From Clostridiales bacterium (lineage in GTDB: Bacteria; Bacillota; Clostridia; Oscillospirales; Oscillospiraceae): a stretch of DNA of 45,796 nucleotides. The notes under the pieces are model-generated. The model saw only the letters and a list, made by a program, of their open reading frames with translations, was not told where the DNA came from and searched no databases. The stretch covers positions 1-45,796 of the forward strand of contig SFHQ01000012.1 of the NCBI GenBank assembly GCA_004556345.1, written 5' to 3'. Below are positions 39,208 through 45,796 of the stretch, piece by piece. A program made the position numbers and the translations under genes. The number at the start of each line of letters is the position of its first letter. Position 1 is the stretch's first letter.

Positions 39208-39626
39208 ATCGCTTTCTCCGTGATGCCGAAGGAGAACTCAGCCTTGACGCAGAGGGTGTCCCCCACGTAGCCCTCCCCCTCGGCGAAATAAAAGGGGTGC
39301 TTGGCCCGGGTGATGCGGCACTTCGTCTCAAACGTATCCCCCGGCAGCACCGGGGCGCGGAAGCGGACGTTTTTCATGCTGGTGTACATGGGGATGGTGT
39401 CTTCCGTCAGCGCTTCCTTCATTAAAATTCCAGCCGACTGCGCCAGGATCTCGCACAGGATCACGCCGGGGACCACGGGGGCATCCGGGAAGTGGCCCTG
39501 CAAGAACCACTCGTCCCCCCGGACATGATACTGCCCGTGGGCGATCTCCCCCTCCTTGTCCAGCTGGTCCAGCAGAAGCATCCCGTCCCGGTGGGGCAGC
39601 AGGGTCATCAGTTCCTCTCGGTTCAT
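39189..39626 (-). CDS. fabZ: 3-hydroxyacyl-ACP dehydratase
   Basis: The protein has 145 residues. The start MNREELMTLLPHRDGMLLLD is chosen because a GGAGGT site lies directly upstream, giving the usual family length. The hot-dog-fold active site reads GHFPDAPVVPGVILCEILAQ, with catalytic His and Glu. It removes water from 3-hydroxyacyl-ACP in each elongation round. No fabA or fabM is in the window, so how unsaturated acids are made cannot be told from here. It sits between accB and accC, a common Clostridia order. Confidence 0.95.
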   Translation of the reverse strand: MNREELMTLLPHRDGMLLLDQLDKEGEIAHGQYHVRGDEWFLQGHFPDAPVVPGVILCEILAQSAGILMKEALTEDTIPMYTSMKNVRFRAPVLPGDTFETKCRITRAKHPFYFAEGEGYVGDTLCVKAEFSFGITEKAICFQRS

Positions 39627-39636
39627 GGGGACCTCC

Positions 39637-40050
39637 TTACTTGATGCGGAACAGGGGGCAGCCAAAATCCACCACCTGGCCGTTCTGGGCGCAGATCTCC
39701 ACGATCTGGCCGTCTGTCTCTGCCACGATCTCGTTCATGAGCTTCATGGCCTCCACGATGCAAAGGGTCTGGCCCTTCTTCACCCGGTCACCCACCTGAA
39801 CGTAAGGGTCGGCGTCCTCGGCGGGAGCGGCATAAAACACGCCCACCATGGGGGAGCTGATCTCAATGAGATCCTCGTTGGCCGCCGACTGGGGGACGTC
39901 CCCCACCTGGACGGTCTGGACGGGAGCGGCGGTCTGGGGGGCCGGGTTGCGCTCCAGGCGGACCACCCGGTCGTTCTCCGTCACCTCCAGGCCGGTCAGG
40001 CCCAGCTCGCTCATGAGGTTTGCATATTTGCGAATGTCAGACTCGTTCAT
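39637..40050 (-). CDS. accB: Biotin carboxyl carrier protein of acetyl-CoA carboxylase
   Basis: The protein has 137 residues. The C-terminal biotinyl domain holds the biotin-attachment motif EAMKLMNE (Lys103), with the preceding PMVGVFYAAP typical of AccB (the 'thumb' region lies between). A Pro/Ala/Gln/Val-rich linker (about 36-55) connects to an N-terminal helix. It carries carboxybiotin between AccC and AccAD. The start overlaps fabF by 4 nt. Confidence 0.96.
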   Translation of the reverse strand: MNESDIRKYANLMSELGLTGLEVTENDRVVRLERNPAPQTAAPVQTVQVGDVPQSAANEDLIEISSPMVGVFYAAPAEDADPYVQVGDRVKKGQTLCIVEAMKLMNEIVAETDGQIVEICAQNGQVVDFGCPLFRIK

Positions 40051-41291
40051 TTCGTCACCTTCCGGAAGGCAATGCAGGCGTTGTGCCCGCCGAAGCCCAG
40101 GGAGTTGGAGAGGACCAGGTCCACGTCCGCATGGATGGCCACGTTGGGCACGTTGTTCAGGTCACAGGCGGGGTCGGGGTCCAGCAGATTGATGGTGGGG
40201 GGCAGGATGGACTCATTCAGGGCCTTCAGGCAGGCAATGGCCTCCACGGCCCCCGCTGCGCCCAGCATATGGCCGGTCATGGACTTGGTGGAGCTCATGT
40301 AGGCCTTCTTGGCCTCTTCCTCCCCCAGGGCCAGCTTCACGACCTTGGTCTCCAGGGAGTCGTTCATGGGGGTGCCGGTGCCGTGGGCGTTGATGTAGAC
40401 GACCTCGCCGGGCTGATGCCCTGCCTCGGTCAACGCCTGCTGAATGGCGCGGGCGCCGCAGGTGCCCTCAGGCCGGGGGGCGGTGATGTGGAAGGCATCG
40501 CAGGTGGCACCGTAGCCCACCACTTCGCCGTAAATTTTGGCCCCGCGCCGGACGGCGTGCTCATACTCTTCCAGCACCAGGGCCGCGCCGCCCTCGCCGA
40601 TGACAAAGCCGCCGCGCCGCTTGTCGAAGGGCAGGCAGGCCGCGTTGGGGTCCTCGGAGGTGGACAGGGCCTGCATGTTGATAAAGCCGGCCACGCCGCA
40701 CTCCGTGATGGCCGCCTCGGACCCGCCGGTGATGACGGCGTCAGCATAGCCGTGGCGAATGGCCCGCATGGCCTCACCGATGGCGTTGGTGCCGGAGGCG
40801 CAGGCGGTCACAGAGGGCATGGCCGCGCCCTGGCAGTTGTAGCGAATGGCGATCATGCCGGCAGCCATGTTGGCGATGAGCATGGGGATGAAGTAGGGGG
40901 AGACGCGCTTGGGGCCACGGTCCAGGAGCTTGTTGTGCTCGGCGGTAAAGGTGCGGATGCCGCCGATGCCGGAGCCGAAGTACACGGCCACCCGCTCAGG
41001 GGGCAGGGTACCGATGACGCCGCTCTCCTCCACGGCCTGGGCGGCGGCAGCCACGCCGTACTGGGCGAAGGCATCGCTGCGCAGGACCTCGGTCTTGTCC
41101 ATGTAAGCACGGGGATCAAAGTTCTTGACCTCGGCGGCGATCTTGGTCTTGTAGTCGGTGGTGTCGAACAGGGTGATCGGGCCGATGCCGTGGACCCCGT
41201 TTTTCAGGTTGTTCCAGCACTCGTCCACGGTGTTGCCCACGGGGCTGATGACGCCCAGGCCGGTGACCACCACTCTGCGTGTCTGTTCCAT
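40047..41291 (-). CDS. fabF: Beta-ketoacyl-ACP synthase II
   Basis: The protein has 414 residues; GGGAGGAACAAACGCA precedes the ATG. The catalytic triad is visible: Cys in SVTACASGTNAIGEAM, His in NAHGTGTPMNDSLE, His in KSMTGHMLGAAGAVE. It condenses malonyl-ACP with the growing acyl-ACP. The initiating condensing enzyme FabH is not in this operon or window, so it must be coded elsewhere. A 75-nt gap with a strong hairpin separates it from fabG, the largest break inside the core operon. Confidence 0.96.
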   Translation of the reverse strand: MEQTRRVVVTGLGVISPVGNTVDECWNNLKNGVHGIGPITLFDTTDYKTKIAAEVKNFDPRAYMDKTEVLRSDAFAQYGVAAAAQAVEESGVIGTLPPERVAVYFGSGIGGIRTFTAEHNKLLDRGPKRVSPYFIPMLIANMAAGMIAIRYNCQGAAMPSVTACASGTNAIGEAMRAIRHGYADAVITGGSEAAITECGVAGFINMQALSTSEDPNAACLPFDKRRGGFVIGEGGAALVLEEYEHAVRRGAKIYGEVVGYGATCDAFHITAPRPEGTCGARAIQQALTEAGHQPGEVVYINAHGTGTPMNDSLETKVVKLALGEEEAKKAYMSSTKSMTGHMLGAAGAVEAIACLKALNESILPPTINLLDPDPACDLNNVPNVAIHADVDLVLSNSLGFGGHNACIAFRKVTK

Positions 41292-41318
41292 TGCGTTTGT
41301 TCCTCCCTTTTAGGTCAT

Positions 41319-41347
41319 CGGAGCAGGCCCGGAAAGGGCCTGCTCCG
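41319..41347 (-). other. Perfect 12-bp hairpin between fabG and fabF
   Basis: CGGAGCAGGCCC and GGGCCTGCTCCG enclose a 5-nt loop. No T-run follows on the minus strand. Likely an RNA processing or stability element that sets different levels for the acpP-fabKDG and fabF-onward parts; partial termination cannot be excluded. Confidence 0.6.
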
Positions 41348-41366
41348 GGAAAATCAGTTGAAAAAG

Positions 41367-42107
41367 TTACATGGCGATGCCGCCGTCGACCCGCAGCACC
41401 TCGCCGGTGATATAGGGGCTTTGGGCCAAAAAGGCCACGGCCTCCGCCACTTCCTCCGGCTGGCCCATCCGCCCCAAGGGGATGGCTGCCAGCAGGACGT
41501 TGTCCTGCCCCTCCAGGTCCTTGGTCATGTCGGTGGCGACAAAGCCGGGGGCCACGGCGTTGCAGGTGATCCCCTTGGGGGCCAGCTCCTTCGCCACGGC
41601 CTTGGTCAGGCCGATGAGCCCTGCCTTGGCGGCGGAGTAGTTGGCCTGGCCCGCGTTGCCGATCAGGCCGGACACGGATGCGACATTGATGATCGCGCCT
41701 GCCTTCTTCCGCAGGAAAAGGCCGGTACAGTGGCGGATGAAGTGAAACGCGCCCTTTAAATCCACGTCGAGCACGCGGTCAAAGGCCTCCTGCTTCATCA
41801 TCGCCAGCAGGCCGTCCTGCGTGATCCCAGCGTTGTTTACCAGGATATCGACGGAACCAAAGTCCTTCTTGACCTGGTTCACCGTATCTTTGACTGCGGC
41901 AAAGTCCGCCACATCGCAGCGATAGGCGATCGCTTTCACGCCGTAGTCTGCCGCGCACTGGGCGCAGAGGGCTTCTGCCAGCTCCTGGTTGCCCGCGTAA
42001 ACTACGGCCACGTCGGCCCCCTGGCTGGCAAACTGCTTCACGACAGCAGCCCCGATCCCACGGGACCCGCCCGTGACCAGGGCGACTTTTCCGGTAAAGT
42101 CCCTCAT
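41367..42107 (-). CDS. fabG: 3-oxoacyl-ACP reductase
   Basis: The protein has 246 residues. It is a short-chain dehydrogenase with the cofactor loop TGGSRGIGAAVV, the NNAG motif (VNNAGITQDGLL) and the catalytic Ser-Tyr-Lys in NVASVSGLIGNAGQANYSAAKAG. It reduces 3-oxoacyl-ACP with NADPH. Coupled to fabD by a 4-nt overlap, and GAGGTCAAGGC precedes the ATG. Confidence 0.96.
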   Translation of the reverse strand: MRDFTGKVALVTGGSRGIGAAVVKQFASQGADVAVVYAGNQELAEALCAQCAADYGVKAIAYRCDVADFAAVKDTVNQVKKDFGSVDILVNNAGITQDGLLAMMKQEAFDRVLDVDLKGAFHFIRHCTGLFLRKKAGAIINVASVSGLIGNAGQANYSAAKAGLIGLTKAVAKELAPKGITCNAVAPGFVATDMTKDLEGQDNVLLAAIPLGRMGQPEEVAEAVAFLAQSPYITGEVLRVDGGIAM

Positions 42108-43018
42108 GCCTTGACCTCCTGCACGACCTTTTCCAGGTCTTCTTTCGTGGCGAGCGGATAGGTCTTCACGGTCTTGTCGATCTTCTGGATCAGGCCGCAG
42201 AGCGTGCTGCCCGGCCCCAGCTCGATGAACGTATCCACGCCCGCAGCAATCATATCCCGGACGATGGCTTCCCAGTGCACGGGGGAGGCGATCTGCTGGG
42301 CCAGCAGCTCTTTCGCGTTGCCGCTGTACACGGCACCGGTGCGGTTAGAATACAGGGGGATCTTCGGCTCCTCTACCTGGCAGTCGGCCAGGACCTGGGC
42401 AAAGCCCTCGGCGGCAGAGGCCATAAAGGGAGAGTGGAACCCGCCCCGGACTTTCAAAGGCAGCGCCCGCCCCCCGGCGGCCTTGACGGCGGCGGAGAAG
42501 GGGGCCAGCTGCTCCTTGGCGCAGGCCACAGAGACCTGGCCGGGGCAGTTATAGTTCACAGGATAGGTTTCCGGGAACTGCCCGCACAGCTCTTCCACCT
42601 TCTCGTTGGGGAGCTTGAGGACGGCGGCCATGGCCGTGGGCTGTTCCTCGGCGGCAGCCTGCATCAGCTCGCCCCGGCGGCAGACCAAGTGAAACCCGGT
42701 TTCCAGATCGACGGCTCCGGTGTAGGTCAGTGCCCCGATCTCACCCAGGGAGAACCCGGCGGCCCTATCGGCTTTGATCCCCGCCTCCGTCAGCGCGGCG
42801 GCGGCGGCCAGCTCCACGGCGAACATGCAGGGCTGGGTGTTTTTCGTCTCCTTCAGTTCTTCGTCCGTGCCGGAAAAGCACTGGGCGGAGGTGCCGGGGC
42901 GCAGGGCATCCAGCTTCTGAAAGACCTCGGCCGCGGCGGGAGAAATTTCGGCCAGCTCCTGACCCATGCCGGGGTGCTGGGCACCCTGACCGGCAAATAC
43001 GAATGCTATCTTACCCAT
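42104..43018 (-). CDS. fabD: Malonyl-CoA:ACP transacylase
   Basis: The protein has 304 residues; AAAGGAGCCACGAA precedes the ATG. The opening FVFAGQGAQHPGMGQEL, the active-site Ser in AGFSLGEIGAL (GxSxG) and the catalytic His in GGFHSPFM are intact. It loads malonyl groups onto the acyl carrier protein coded at the head of the operon. Its start lies 13 nt inside fabK. Confidence 0.96.
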   Translation of the reverse strand: MGKIAFVFAGQGAQHPGMGQELAEISPAAAEVFQKLDALRPGTSAQCFSGTDEELKETKNTQPCMFAVELAAAAALTEAGIKADRAAGFSLGEIGALTYTGAVDLETGFHLVCRRGELMQAAAEEQPTAMAAVLKLPNEKVEELCGQFPETYPVNYNCPGQVSVACAKEQLAPFSAAVKAAGGRALPLKVRGGFHSPFMASAAEGFAQVLADCQVEEPKIPLYSNRTGAVYSGNAKELLAQQIASPVHWEAIVRDMIAAGVDTFIELGPGSTLCGLIQKIDKTVKTYPLATKEDLEKVVQEVKA

Positions 43019-43950
43019 TTCGTGGCTCCTTTCAGCACAGGCTCCGCGCCCTCGATGACGTCCCGGACGATGTCCGCCGCAGGCTGGACTTCGTGGACCA
43101 TGGCGGCGATCTGGCCGGAGAGGAAGCAGCCGTGTTCCAGGTCGCCCTCGACCACAGCCTTTCTCAACGCGCCGCTGCCCAGGGCTTCTAACGCCTCGTC
43201 ATCCATTCCGCCGTACTCGGCCTTGGAATAGTTCCGGGCAAAATTCGTCCGCAGGCTCCGGACGGGGTGGCCCAGGCGCTTGCCGGTGACCATCGTGCAC
43301 AGGTCGTTGGCTTTCAGGATGCGCTCTTTATACACAGGGTGGATGCTGCACTCCTCGGCGCTCAAAAACCGGGTGCCCATCTGCACCCCGCAGGCCCCCA
43401 GCAGGAAGGCCGCCGCCACGCCGCGCCCATCGGCGATACCGCCGGCGGCGATCACGGGCAGGCTCGTCGCGTCGCAGACCTGGGGGACCAAAACCATGGT
43501 GGTCAGCTCCCCCACGTGGCCGCCGCTCTCGCCGCCCTCAGCGATGAGGGCGCTGGCGCCCAGACGGGTCATGAGCTTGGCCATGGCAACGGACGCCACC
43601 ACGGGGATCACTTTGATCCCGGCCTCTTTCCAGAGGGCCATATACTTCGAGGGGTTCCCCGCGCCGGTGGTCACGACGGCGACTTTTTCCTCGGCCACCA
43701 GCTGGGCCACCTCCTCCACGAAGGGGCTCATGAGCATGATGTTCACGCCGAAGGGCTTCTTCGTCAGAGACTTGGCGATCTGGATCTGCTCCCGCAGGGC
43801 CTCCGCCGGGGCGTTGCCGGCGGCGATGATGCCCAGGCCGCCGCCCTCAGAGACGGCCGCCGCCAGTTTCCCGTCGGCGATCCAGGCCATGCCGCCCTGA
43901 AAGACGGGGTACCGGATGCCCAGCAGGTCGCATAAAGGCGTGTGGATCAT
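43006..43950 (-). CDS. fabK: FMN-dependent enoyl-ACP reductase
   Basis: The protein has 314 residues. It is a nitronate-monooxygenase-like TIM barrel with the FabK features IRYPVFQGGMAWIADGKLAAAVSEGGGLGII, KPFGVNIMLMSP, LIAEGGESGGHVG and VIAAGGIADGRGVAAAFLLGACGVQMGTRFL. It performs the last reductive step of each elongation cycle using NAD(P)H and FMN. FabK replaces FabI and is known to be insensitive to triclosan. It overlaps acpP by 4 nt. Confidence 0.95.
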   Translation of the reverse strand: MIHTPLCDLLGIRYPVFQGGMAWIADGKLAAAVSEGGGLGIIAAGNAPAEALREQIQIAKSLTKKPFGVNIMLMSPFVEEVAQLVAEEKVAVVTTGAGNPSKYMALWKEAGIKVIPVVASVAMAKLMTRLGASALIAEGGESGGHVGELTTMVLVPQVCDATSLPVIAAGGIADGRGVAAAFLLGACGVQMGTRFLSAEECSIHPVYKERILKANDLCTMVTGKRLGHPVRSLRTNFARNYSKAEYGGMDDEALEALGSGALRKAVVEGDLEHGCFLSGQIAAMVHEVQPAADIVRDVIEGAEPVLKGATKWVR

Positions 43951-44168
43951 GCCCGCTTACTCTCGATGAAGGCCACCAAGTCGCCCACGGTCTCGACCTT
44001 CTGGTCCAGCTCGATCTCCATGTCCAGCTTGTCCTCCAGGTTCATCAGCAGCTCCACGGTGTCCAGGGAGTCGATGCCCAGTTCCTTAAAAGAGCTTTCG
44101 GGGGTGATCTCGGAAACGTCCTTCTCCACGCGCTCTGCGACCAGCTCTGCGATTGCTTCAAATACCAT
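43947..44168 (-). CDS. acpP: Acyl carrier protein
   Basis: The protein has 73 residues, very acidic. The start MVFEAIAELVAERV (44168) is chosen because GGAGG lies 8 nt upstream. The phosphopantetheine-bearing Ser is in ELGIDSLDTVELLMNLED. It is the first gene of the operon, transcribed from the TTGACA/TATAAA promoter. Because ACP is also the acyl donor for phospholipid synthesis, placing it first makes it the most highly expressed member. Confidence 0.96.
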   Translation of the reverse strand: MVFEAIAELVAERVEKDVSEITPESSFKELGIDSLDTVELLMNLEDKLDMEIELDQKVETVGDLVAFIESKRA

Positions 44169-44210
44169 GATGATGACCTCCATGTGTCGTAATTTACAAG
44201 TGATTCAATT

Positions 44211-44227
44211 GGTAATCAGTGATTACC
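44211..44227. promoter_or_regulatory. Perfect 17-bp palindrome, probable operator of the fatty-acid operon
   Basis: GGTAATCAGTGATTACC (8-1-8). It begins about 3 nt after the expected transcription start and would hinder promoter clearance when occupied. The sequence is not the known FapR site nor a clear FabT site. Size and symmetry fit a TetR dimer, such as the one coded at the end of this operon. Confidence 0.75.
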
Positions 44228-44236
44228 TTGGAGGTA

Positions 44237-44265
44237 TTTATACTCTGTCTCAGACCATTTGTCAA
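44237..44265 (-). promoter_or_regulatory. Promoter of the fatty-acid synthesis operon
   Basis: Perfect TTGACA (44260-44265), 17-nt spacer and TATAAA (44237-44242) on the minus strand, about 60 nt before the acpP Shine-Dalgarno. Confidence 0.85.
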
Positions 44266-44353
44266 GCCTTTCTTCCCAAGTTTTCACAATTTGTTCATGA
44301 TTGCTAATAGCCCCATCTAGGAGAGAAAGTAACAAGAAATAGCTCAAAAAAGT

Positions 44354-44382
44354 ACAAAAACTCCCCTGTTTCCAGGGGAGTT
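44354..44382 (-). terminator. Intrinsic terminator after the small membrane-protein operon
   Basis: AACTCCCCTG and CAGGGGAGTT form a perfect 10-bp stem with a 4-nt loop, followed by TTTG and another T-run on the minus strand. It insulates the acpP promoter. Confidence 0.93.
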
Positions 44383-44391
44383 GGGAAGAAA

Positions 44392-44886
44392 TCAGGAGTC
44401 GTATTCAATGAGATAAAGTGTCGTGTTTTGGGTGTCGTAGAGGGCGATGGTGGCGTTGTGGGAACTGGCGTCCAGGAACTGTTCCGTCGTGTCCGTGTCG
44501 TGCAGGCGGTCCCGGAAATAGTAATAGCCTTCGGTGATCTTCGGAACATTTTTCATCGGTTCTCCATAGTTTACCCCGTCTTTTTCGCCGCCGTAGACAA
44601 ACAACTGCACCGGCTCCGGCAGGGGCAGGGTGTGCCAGGCTTCGTGTTCCGCCAGCGCTTTTTCCAGCGCCGCGCCGTTCTGGGCTGTAAAGACCAAGGT
44701 CCCGTGGGTCTCTCCATCGCCAAAGAATCCCCCGTGGTCGTCGGACCACTGGGTTTCGACCGGCCGGGGCAGGTCCACCCCCAGCATCGCCTCCGCCTGG
44801 CCTCTGGGGGAGTTCACCGTGACCACCACGCAGAAGAGGAGCAGGGCGAGGGTGGCGGCGATGGAGAGCGTGAGTTTGGTTTTCAT
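44392..44886 (-). CDS. Membrane-anchored extracytoplasmic protein, unknown function (third gene of a small operon)
   Basis: The protein has 164 residues; the start MKTKLTLSIAATLALLLF follows GGAGGGAAGCCT. One N-terminal membrane segment (about 7-24) is followed by a soluble outside domain with LDLPRPVETQWSD-like and GGFFGDGETHGTLVFTAQNGAALEKAL stretches. Four His and many acidic residues occur, but no enzyme motif is seen. The start overlaps the preceding gene by 4 nt. I do not recognise the family. Confidence 0.75.
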   Translation of the reverse strand: MKTKLTLSIAATLALLLFCVVVTVNSPRGQAEAMLGVDLPRPVETQWSDDHGGFFGDGETHGTLVFTAQNGAALEKALAEHEAWHTLPLPEPVQLFVYGGEKDGVNYGEPMKNVPKITEGYYYFRDRLHDTDTTEQFLDASSHNATIALYDTQNTTLYLIEYDS

Positions 44887-45341
44887 AGGCTTCCCTCCAC
44901 CATCTCCAGCGCCTCGCCCATCTGAAACACAGCTTCCACCGCGTCGCGCCAGGAATCCCCCACCAGGTGGTAGCGGGAGGAGTTGGCGTGGATGAAGCCC
45001 TTGCCGTCCACGGTCACGTTGCACAGCTCGTCATACTTTCCGTTTTTCTCCCCGGCCACGGTGACGTGGTAGACGCTCCCGTCCTCCGGGGCGTAGGCCT
45101 TTTCCGTGGGGCCGACCCAGAGGGGGACAGTCCGCCGGGCGCAGGCCTGGAGGGCTTGGACGGCCTGGCTGCCCTGGAGGTTCACGGTCTTGCTGCCCCT
45201 GGCATCCGAGCGCACGATGCCCACGCTCAGGGGCACCACGTTCCGGTCCTGGAGCCGGTGGAAGGGCTGGGTCTGCCAGTTCAGCACCAGCAGCGCCAGC
45301 ACCGCGCACAGGGTCAGGATCCCGATGGTTCTGCGTTTCAT
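44883..45341 (-). CDS. Secreted or membrane-anchored protein, unknown function (second gene of a small operon)
   Basis: The protein has 152 residues. Two in-frame ATGs occur. The second (45341, MKRRTIGILTLCAV) is preferred because AGAGGTGA abuts the first one and is properly spaced only for the second. Residues about 5-22 form a signal anchor. The outside part includes VVPLSVGIVRSDARGSKTVNLQ and VDGKGFIHANSSRYHLVGDSWRDAVEAVF. No known domain is recognised. It is 6 nt downstream of the first gene of the unit. Confidence 0.75.
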   Translation of the reverse strand: MKRRTIGILTLCAVLALLVLNWQTQPFHRLQDRNVVPLSVGIVRSDARGSKTVNLQGSQAVQALQACARRTVPLWVGPTEKAYAPEDGSVYHVTVAGEKNGKYDELCNVTVDGKGFIHANSSRYHLVGDSWRDAVEAVFQMGEALEMVEGSL

Positions 45342-45347
45342 AAACAT

Positions 45348-45638
45348 TCACCTCTTTCTGGTTTCTATGTCTTCGTAATGGCGAAAGAACGGGTCGATCT
45401 GGGGGATCTTTTGCACCGGTTTCTCGTCCTCCTCCGCCGGTTCTTTCTTTTCCTTCGGCGTCTCCACCCCCAGCAGGATCAGGTTGCACAGCACTATAAT
45501 AAATCCCACCAGCGCCACGGGCAGACTCAACCAAACCATGTAAAGCTCCGTGGCTTGGTTAAACAAGACACACCCCAGCAAAAGCGCCACACCGAAGATC
45601 ATCCACTTCAGCCGCATCACAGCATGTTCGATTTTCAT
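45348..45638 (-). CDS. Small two-TM membrane protein (first gene of a small operon)
   Basis: The protein has 96 residues; the start MKIEHAVMRLKWM follows AAAAAAGGAG. Two membrane segments (about 11-29 and 35-57) are followed by a charged cytoplasmic tail rich in Lys and Glu (TPKEKKEPAEEDEKPVQKIP). Function unknown; co-transcribed with the next two genes. The upstream sequence has a TATATA box but no convincing -35, and a terminator for an unseen upstream gene lies at the window's right edge. Confidence 0.75.
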   Translation of the reverse strand: MKIEHAVMRLKWMIFGVALLLGCVLFNQATELYMVWLSLPVALVGFIIVLCNLILLGVETPKEKKEPAEEDEKPVQKIPQIDPFFRHYEDIETRKR

Positions 45639-45733
45639 AGAGATCAGCTCCTTTTTTATCCTTCTGCCTATATAACGTTTGAGAGGGCCAATTTGTGACA
45701 CCTTTTTCAAAATTTTTTGAAAAAATTCAAAAA

Positions 45734-45779
45734 ACAAAAAGAGACTGGGCTTTGGTTTCTACTCATCAGCACAGTCTCC
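45734..45779 (-). terminator. Terminator of an upstream gene lying beyond the right edge
   Basis: GAGACTG (45772-45778 read on the minus strand) and CAGTCTC (45741-45747) with inner GCT/AGC pairing, followed by TTTTTG and a second T-run. Confidence 0.65.
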
Positions 45780-45796
45780 TTCCACGTTACTATATT

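Noticed and set aside
45741..45778. CTGATGA-GTA-GAAAC, resembling a hammerhead ribozyme core without stem II
   Set aside because: The flanks pair with each other as a plain terminator stem (GAGACTG/CAGTCTC), and there is no cleavage site with stem I and III in the right order.

Overview
The window looks like chromosomal DNA of a GC-rich gut Clostridium relative, most likely in the Oscillospiraceae/Flavonifractor-Lawsonibacter-Intestinimonas neighbourhood. This is inferred from several things: high GC with Firmicutes-type Shine-Dalgarno sequences and TTGACA/TATAAT promoters, FMN-dependent FabK as enoyl-ACP reductase, DegV (FakB-type) fatty-acid-binding proteins, SLH-domain surface proteins, and a short palindromic MITE of a kind common in that group. 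No rRNA, CRISPR array, transposase or complete prophage is visible. One tRNA gene (Ala, GGC) is present.

Left part (1-15.3 kb). Two small envelope genes and a stand-alone DUF234-type ATPase come first, followed by tRNA-Ala and a 54-residue protein. Next is a translationally coupled pair: a histidine phosphatase-GNAT fusion and a YgiQ-like radical SAM protein. A minus-strand operon (10753 to 6019) then encodes a secreted anchored protein, an ABC ATPase with the 'E-loop' seen in lantibiotic-immunity transporters, its permease, a sensor kinase and an OmpR-type regulator. This looks like an envelope-stress or antimicrobial-peptide sensing and defence unit. A 205-bp MITE and an orphan HicB-like protein follow. 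After them, two degV genes flank a self-contained three-gene lysis cassette (two small membrane proteins and a C39-like peptidase) with no other phage genes. A candidate structured small RNA with its own promoter and terminator lies at about 15060-15265.

Middle part (15.3-33.9 kb). On the minus strand are an acyl-CoA synthetase, an orphan CitB/DcuR-type response regulator, an AGCS-type alanine/glycine symporter with a candidate cre site, and an APC amino-acid permease. Plus-strand genes follow: a LysR regulator, a SsuBCA/ThiXYZ-like ABC importer with an inverted repeat at its promoter, MntP, two SLH surface proteins (the larger with a phosphodiester glycosidase domain), secG, a YheO/DauR-type regulator, a PepV-like dipeptidase and a two-gene split chromate-transporter pair. 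A perfect 22-bp-stem bidirectional terminator (33901-33951) closes this block.

Right part (44.2 down to 33.9 kb). A tightly packed minus-strand operon covers nearly all of type II fatty-acid synthesis: acpP-fabK-fabD-fabG-fabF-accB-fabZ-accC-accD-accA. It continues into a second acyl-CoA synthetase and ends with a TetR regulator. The acpP promoter (TTGACA-17-TATAAA) carries a perfect 17-bp palindrome, GGTAATCAGTGATTACC, just downstream of the -10. The most attractive unexplained system here is an autoregulated lipid circuit in which the terminal TetR protein senses a product of the adjacent acyl-CoA synthetase and represses the operon. A related GGTAATC half-site overlaps the promoter of the second degV gene, suggesting a wider regulon. 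fabH and a FabT/FapR-type regulator are not in the window. The right edge holds three small membrane or secreted proteins of unknown function.
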